Source of the DNA: Warburgia ugandensis
Taxonomy: Eukaryota > Streptophyta > Magnoliopsida > Canellales > Canellaceae
Direction of reading: 5' to 3'
DNA: 64,000 nucleotides
Assembly: GCA_035236585.1 (NCBI GenBank)
Contig: CP141139.1
Coordinates: 17,624,990 to 17,688,989 of the forward strand
The notes beneath the pieces were generated by a model, which saw only the letters and a list, made by a program, of their open reading frames with translations, did no database searches and was not told the origin of the DNA. Of this stretch, positions 59,061 through 64,000 are shown piece after piece (within the stretch, counting starts at the first letter, position 1; each line of letters opens with the position of its first letter). The position numbers were made by a program, and so were the translations under genes.

Positions 59061-59456
59061 ATGGATGAAACTTAGGGAGCACTTTCACATTGGCTGTTCT
59101 CGATAGCCAAATTTCCGAAATCGGCCAATGATCGTGTGAATGCTCTGGCAAAAAGGGATGCAAGGTACGGTGGTCTTAGGATTGACCCATTCAGAACAAG
59201 GGCATTTGTAAATACATTGTCTTGCTGCTTGCACCCTATCTTTGGTTTAAAATTTTTATCCTTCTGTTGAACTCTTGGCTTCTTCTTTCTAAGCTACTGC
59301 CCTCTGGATTACTGTGGGTAAAGCGTCCAATTGAACCTCTTCCTAGCTCAGTCATCTCAGGGTTCAGCAATCTGGTAATTAAGAAGTCTTGTTTCTATTG
59401 CTATCACCTTGATCGCTTATTAACAAAAACTTCTGCTTCTCCAAAAAGAAAAAAAG

Positions 59457-62400
59457 GTCAATTAAAATATTTAATAAAATACTATTTTTTTAATTCAATT
59501 ATTTAGCAACTTCAAAAAGCAGTTTTGTCATTTAGCTATTTCTAAATACATATATGACTTGAAATTTTGCAGATAAAACTTTATACAATTTGGTTTTTCC
59601 TCTAAATATTTAAAATGAGAAAGTTGCTAAAACTTTTAGTCCTACGCCGCTTGAAGAGATAAAATTGTTCGGTTTATATTAGAAGATTGATTTCTTGAAA
59701 GGTAGCGATCAACAGAGAAGAGAGATTAAAGTGGGAAATCGATCTTTTGGAGCACATAACAGTTCATATGTATTCTCTTATCTGCTAATTAGAATTCTAG
59801 GCAGATCTTTGGAAGTTGCTGACTCCTGTCCACACAAGGCTTATAGCATCTTTGAAGTGGTTTGCAAGTTATCTAGAGAGTGAAGCAAAGAACACTTCAA
59901 TTTCAAGCCTTAAGTAACTTGTTTCTCTTACTCTGTTTTTCACTCTCTTTCTTAAATTTTTCAACATTAAATTTGATTAGAACTTGTCAAAATTTTGTTT
60001 CAATTGACAGCTAGAAGCCTACAATAGAATTGGGCTTTACTGGTAGAATTATCGACACGTAAAATCGGTTGATAATACTTGCCCACTAGTGAAAGTTTAC
60101 ACGTACTGCCACTCAACCTAGCGCAGATCCCCGGTAGGAATATGGTTATTATTGGTGACATTTTGTTCGTCCAAGAGGAATAAGCTTCCACCAAATCCCC
60201 GGCCGAGTCTTTCGTGAATTTGAAGCCCTCATTTTGATATGGGCACCCATTTCGCTCTTTTAGTTATCGAATCCCATGCGCGAGCCTTCCCGGGTAAAGT
60301 TCTGGCCTTTTTATCCGTTTTTAATGTTTTCCAAAGCCAGACCCAAGCCCACTTTTTCCTCCCCTCCTCTCTGTTTCTCTCCAAGCCCACTCGTCATCTC
60401 TGTTTATTTGCCTCTCTCAAGCCCATTAATCCCTAATCGGTGTTGGGCAAAGATAAAGTGTGTAGTATTTGCCGAATATGGCATGCATTCCGAATGTTCT
60501 CCAATCATGTAAGTTTTCTATGTCTACTTGCCATTTCTTTTATGGGTTTTTCATGTTTTGCTCCCCTTCTCGGAATCTCTCTTCCACCCCTCTTTCTCCT
60601 ATTGAATCCATAGGTTTTGTTGTTGCTGGTGGAACTTTGTTGAAGCAATGGGGAAAGGATTCAAAATGAGAGATTGATTCCACTAGGGCTCTCCAATCAC
60701 ATAAGTTTGTGTGTTTTGTTTTGTTTTCTATTATTGGTTTTTGCTATTTTTTGTTTTTGTTTTATAGTTTTAGTTCATCACGATTTACTTAAAAATACAC
60801 TCTAAGTAATTTTGGATTATTAAATGTTTTATTTTTCTTACTGACTTTTTACTCTGGGTGATTTGTGTATCATATTTTTCAAATTTTCTTGTCTCCAAAA
60901 ACAAACATGGTGAGACCTATGAGATACAGAAAAATTTCAATTTCTACATATTTTCTAGTTCAATGTTTGTTTGTTGAAGCATTTTCTTGAAGAAAGAATT
61001 GTACTTTTGCAATTTGGCATTTTTATTATCTAATCACACTATATTTCACTCAAAATCAGGTCGGATGTTCTTTTTCTTAGGCTCCATTGTGTCTTATCAT
61101 TAAGTTTTCACTTGTTCTATATTATTTTGAGCACTTTGAAGTTTTATTTTCTAGCGAATCAAATGGAAAGGAGAAAAGGAAAAAAATAATAATCCAATTT
61201 TTGGTCCTATGCTCTATAGAATTGATGAAGTATATTTATGTTTTAGATCTTTAATGTTCCTATTTTATTTTATAAAATGAACCAAAAACAAAAGAAATTA
61301 TTTCTGTCCTGGTATTATTTGGTAGGAGTGTTTTGAATTTTGGGTGCCGCTCACTTTATGTGAAACACTTGTTTCTTATTGGAAACAAAGTACATTTGCG
61401 TTTTAAGCCAATGGTAGATATTTGGTGTAATAGAAATTTAAGAACCAAGAAGATCAACTTCTAAAGCTGCCTCCCTCTTTAAGATGTGCTTCCAATATCT
61501 ATGCTTGGAATCTATCTTGATGTGCGGATTCTAGGGGCTAGTTGAGCCTTTAATGTCCTTGAATAGTGGACTCAGAAAAGCCTCATATTAAAGTTCATCT
61601 TGCATCCAATTCGGGTTAGTGTGTACTAAAACATGAGTTGTCCAATAATTTACATGAATGTGTTGTTGTACATTTTCCAATTCAGTGGAACTTTCCTGTG
61701 TGTGAATGAACCTCTATTTATTCTCACGTTTTTATCTAGCTATGAAAACAATCAGCTCTCGCCAATTTTGTGTGCATGAAACCATGGTGTTATGAACTTC
61801 TAGTGTGTTGGTTAGATATTAACTTTACATCCAATCCATTAAAAAAGTGTTCTATATTTTCTCCTAATTCAACATGCTTACAGTAGGTTATGAAACTTCT
61901 CTTATTGGATGTTTGTAAGGCATTGTGCTATGATTTGGTTATGTTTGTGTTTCTAGAGATACACTCAATTTTGATGCATGCTTTCTAGTGATATCATTAT
62001 TTTTCTAATGTAGGCATTTGCTATCATTTTTATAGTACTTCTAATTTTGCAAAGAAGATCATTACTATCGAGCTCTAACATTCTTAGTTAACATTTATTC
62101 CAACTAAACCTGTTCAATGAGAGTTTACACAGAGAATGTATATTCGTGGCACTCATATACACTCTATAGTCCAAATTAACTTATACCAAACTAATTGCAT
62201 TCCTTCAACAAAGTTAATATTTTTTGCATTTGTCATTACCTTTATAAGTTGCATCCTCAACCAAAGAAAATCCATTATATGGACTTGGCCAAACTAACTG
62301 GAAGTTCATGAGTTTATGCTTTAAACTAGTCATCTTAAATTTGGATATTGCATCATGTCTCGTATTACAATATAGTTCAATGGAGATTGACATTACTTAT

Positions 62401-62704
62401 GTCTTGTTTTTTATTACTACACTATAAACAATTAAATTTAATGTCTTGCTAGTATGAGAAAGGAGTAGGTTCTATTCATGTTTCTAATTTGTATATAGTA
62501 TAGTTCAAAATTTTCACTTTCCTAATATAGTTACTTGCTATCATTTTTGTTGTTATTAGTAAAATCACAAAGAAAAGCTCAATTTGATATCTAACGAGGC
62601 AGTGCTACTATAACAAGTAGCATCATGTCTACTACTATTCTCCACTTGGAGCTTAAAAATTTCATCTTATTTTGTAGTAGCTTCCTAAATTAGTTGAGGA
62701 AGAA
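59457..62704. other. No gene recognised; possible 5' part of the CACTA element
   Basis: A+T-rich DNA. Frames at 60239-60669 are short and lack known motifs. Because the following transposase is CACTA-type, some of this may be its 5' region, but I found no convincing CACTA terminus or subterminal repeats. Confidence 0.35.
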
Positions 62705-64000
62705 ATGGACAAGAGTTGGATCAATATGAAATATAGGAGTTGTGAAGCTTGTATAGAAGGATTCAATCAATTTCTCCAGTATGCTTTCAAATATGCTAAT
62801 GATGGAAGAATCGTGTCTTTGTATAGATTGTTGCTTTGCCTAGCGAGAGAGTTGAGATCAAGTATATGATGACATTATCTATATGGGATTTCCTCCAGGT
62901 TAAACCAACTAAATCTTTCATGTGGAACATCAAACCTCTTTTGTGGTTGTAGTGGAAATGTTATGCCTAGTGAAGCATTTCATTGCAATAATATGAATGA
63001 AATGTTGCACAATGCATTTTTAAACATAGTCCTTGATGGTGTGACATCTAATATAGTGCATGAAGCTTGAAATGAAAGTAATGGTGAAGCTAATAACTTG
63101 TACAGGTTGGTAAAAGATGCTCAACAGTAGTTGTAAGTAGGGTGCAAGAAATTTACAAAGTTGTCTTTTGTAGTTAAACAATATCACATCAAGTGGCTTT
63201 CTGGATGGAGTAACAAATCATTTTCAATGTTACTTAAATTGATAAAAGATGCACTTCTTGAAGGTGATAATTTGCCAAGTTCATTTCGTAAAACAAAAAA
63301 GATCATTAGCGACTTGGATCTCAACTACAATAAAATCCATGCATGCCTCAACAACTATAAATTATAATGGGAAGAGTTTTCCAAGGAGTCCTATGATTTT
63401 TTCCATACTTCAAGATGGAAACGGTTTGATCAGTTGCAAATAGAGGGTGGACTTTCATCTAAAAAATGTTTGAAAATTCCTGCCATACCCATTTAGGATA
63501 ATGAGCATTGCTCATAGTAAATGGCCTACTCTTCTAATTCCATAAAACTTGCTGCCATGGGTGTGCATAAAGCAGCTCAATATCGTCTTATCATTGTTGA
63601 TACTAGGCTTTCTTCCCGTCATGGTAATAACATTAATGTGTATTTGTGGTCTTTGATAAAGGAATTGGAAGATTTTTGAGAGGAAGGGCAATACACTTAT
63701 GATGTAGCAAAGAAAGAGACATTTAGAATGCATATAACCTTGATGTGGATAATAAGTGATTTTTCGGTGTATGCCAACTTGTTAGGTTAGACCAAGAAAG
63801 GAAAATTAGCTTGTCTTTGTTGCAATGAAAACACTTGTTCTAGTACTAAAAGCATGGTAGGAAATTCTATTTTATGAGTCATCATCAACATCTAGAGCTA
63901 AGTCACGTATTTCAAAGTAACAAAGCATGTTTCATGAAACCATTGAAGAAAGATTACCACCTAAGCCATTATCTAGGGATGAAGTTTTGAGGCATTGAGG
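62705..64000 (+). pseudogene. CACTA (En/Spm) transposase, degenerate, continues beyond the window
   Basis: It begins MDKSWINMKYRSCEACIEGF, an N-terminal zinc-finger-like region typical of plant CACTA transposases, with FLQYAFKYANDGRI. Then NNMNEMLHNAF, ANNLYRLVKDAQQ and a clear run from 63161: MSFVVKQYHIKWLSGWSNKS, SMLLKLIKDALLEGDNLPSS, DLDLNYNKIHACLNNYKL. Further fragments are NNINVYLWSLIKELEDF, AKKETFRMHITLMWIISDF, SVYANLLG, TKKGKLACLCCNENTCS (63630-63830), matching the Transposase_21 domain. Stop codons and frameshifts interrupt it, and long conserved stretches (around 63420-63540) are deleted or scrambled. The protein would mobilise elements with CACTA ends; this copy cannot be functional. 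Confidence 0.85.

Larger units (their letters stand above)
53420..59456 (+). mobile_element. L1-type LINE remnant with internal deletion and nested insertions
   Basis: The left part (53420-54309) has ORF1-like pieces: a zinc-finger-like WICSRCHYKNYAFWDLCFNC (53780-53840), then KTALIRKVCNEKAPISLLEQ and KPIIKEEVIIFFSSEEE, resembling the DUF4283 region of LINE ORF1. After a copia insertion, ORF2 begins at 57306: MKIIS then, after one extra T, WNIRGSGRK. Endonuclease pieces follow (FSVTRWSHERNSND; WGIYTW; ARIDIF; SDHWQL). At about 58600-58650 the sequence jumps to RNase H (INGWIKFNFDGSRVQTAG and GLAGMGGEIRED), so reverse transcriptase is missing. It ends near 59456 in a short A-rich tail. It is inactive. 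The ORF1 assignment is the weakest part. Confidence 0.65.

Noticed and set aside
62400-62440. CACTA terminal sequence at CACTATAAAC
   Set aside because: It is not the CACTAC/CACTAG-type terminus with subterminal repeats, and no 3-bp duplication partner can be seen in the window.

Overview
This is nuclear DNA from a flowering plant. The evidence is spliced introns with GT/GC...AG borders, one plant-specific RNA-binding gene of the CID8-13 type, and dense plant transposable elements (Au-type SINEs, RNase H-bearing L1 LINEs, an RTE LINE, Ty1/copia and Ty3/gypsy remnants, TRIMs, a CACTA transposase). There is also a nuclear fragment of what looks like mitochondrial large-subunit rRNA. The species cannot be fixed from sequence alone. 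The base composition is A+T-rich outside the TRIM cluster, and nothing bacterial, viral or CRISPR-like was seen.

Layout. 0.47-8.6 kb: a broken, intron-containing copy of a WD40 protein resembling the plant TFIIIC90/GTF3C4-like family, with SINEs and microsatellites in its introns. 9.3-22.7 kb: intergenic, with L1 fragments, a minus-strand Ty3/gypsy integrase relic and several SINEs. 23.3-35.1 kb: the only gene I regard as intact, a PAM2-motif plus two-RRM protein of 382 residues in ten coding exons. One of its introns is GC-AG and another is 9.3 kb long, holding an inverted SINE pair and an L1 scrap. 35.1-39.2 kb: no recognisable gene.

39.2-46.5 kb: a dead RTE-type LINE split by a 4.3 kb non-coding insertion that looks like a very long solo LTR. 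47.4-47.7 kb: an LSU rRNA piece joined to a sequence resembling an RTE 3' tail and a (TGA)n tract. 48.9-50.95 kb: a GC-rich cluster of two related TRIM families, arranged as an inverted repeat bounded by a 5-bp direct repeat. 53.4-59.5 kb: an L1 remnant carrying a copia gag/protease remnant and two SINEs. 62.7-64.0 kb: a decayed CACTA (En/Spm) transposase running off the end.

The window therefore has one functional gene, probably acting through poly(A)-binding protein in mRNA metabolism, in a landscape of nested, mostly dead mobile elements. The most unusual parts are the palindromic TRIM cluster, the rRNA/RTE-tail chimera, and a set of Au SINEs that share one 5' truncation point yet keep target-site-like flanks. 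All family assignments come from reading motifs by eye; no database search was run.
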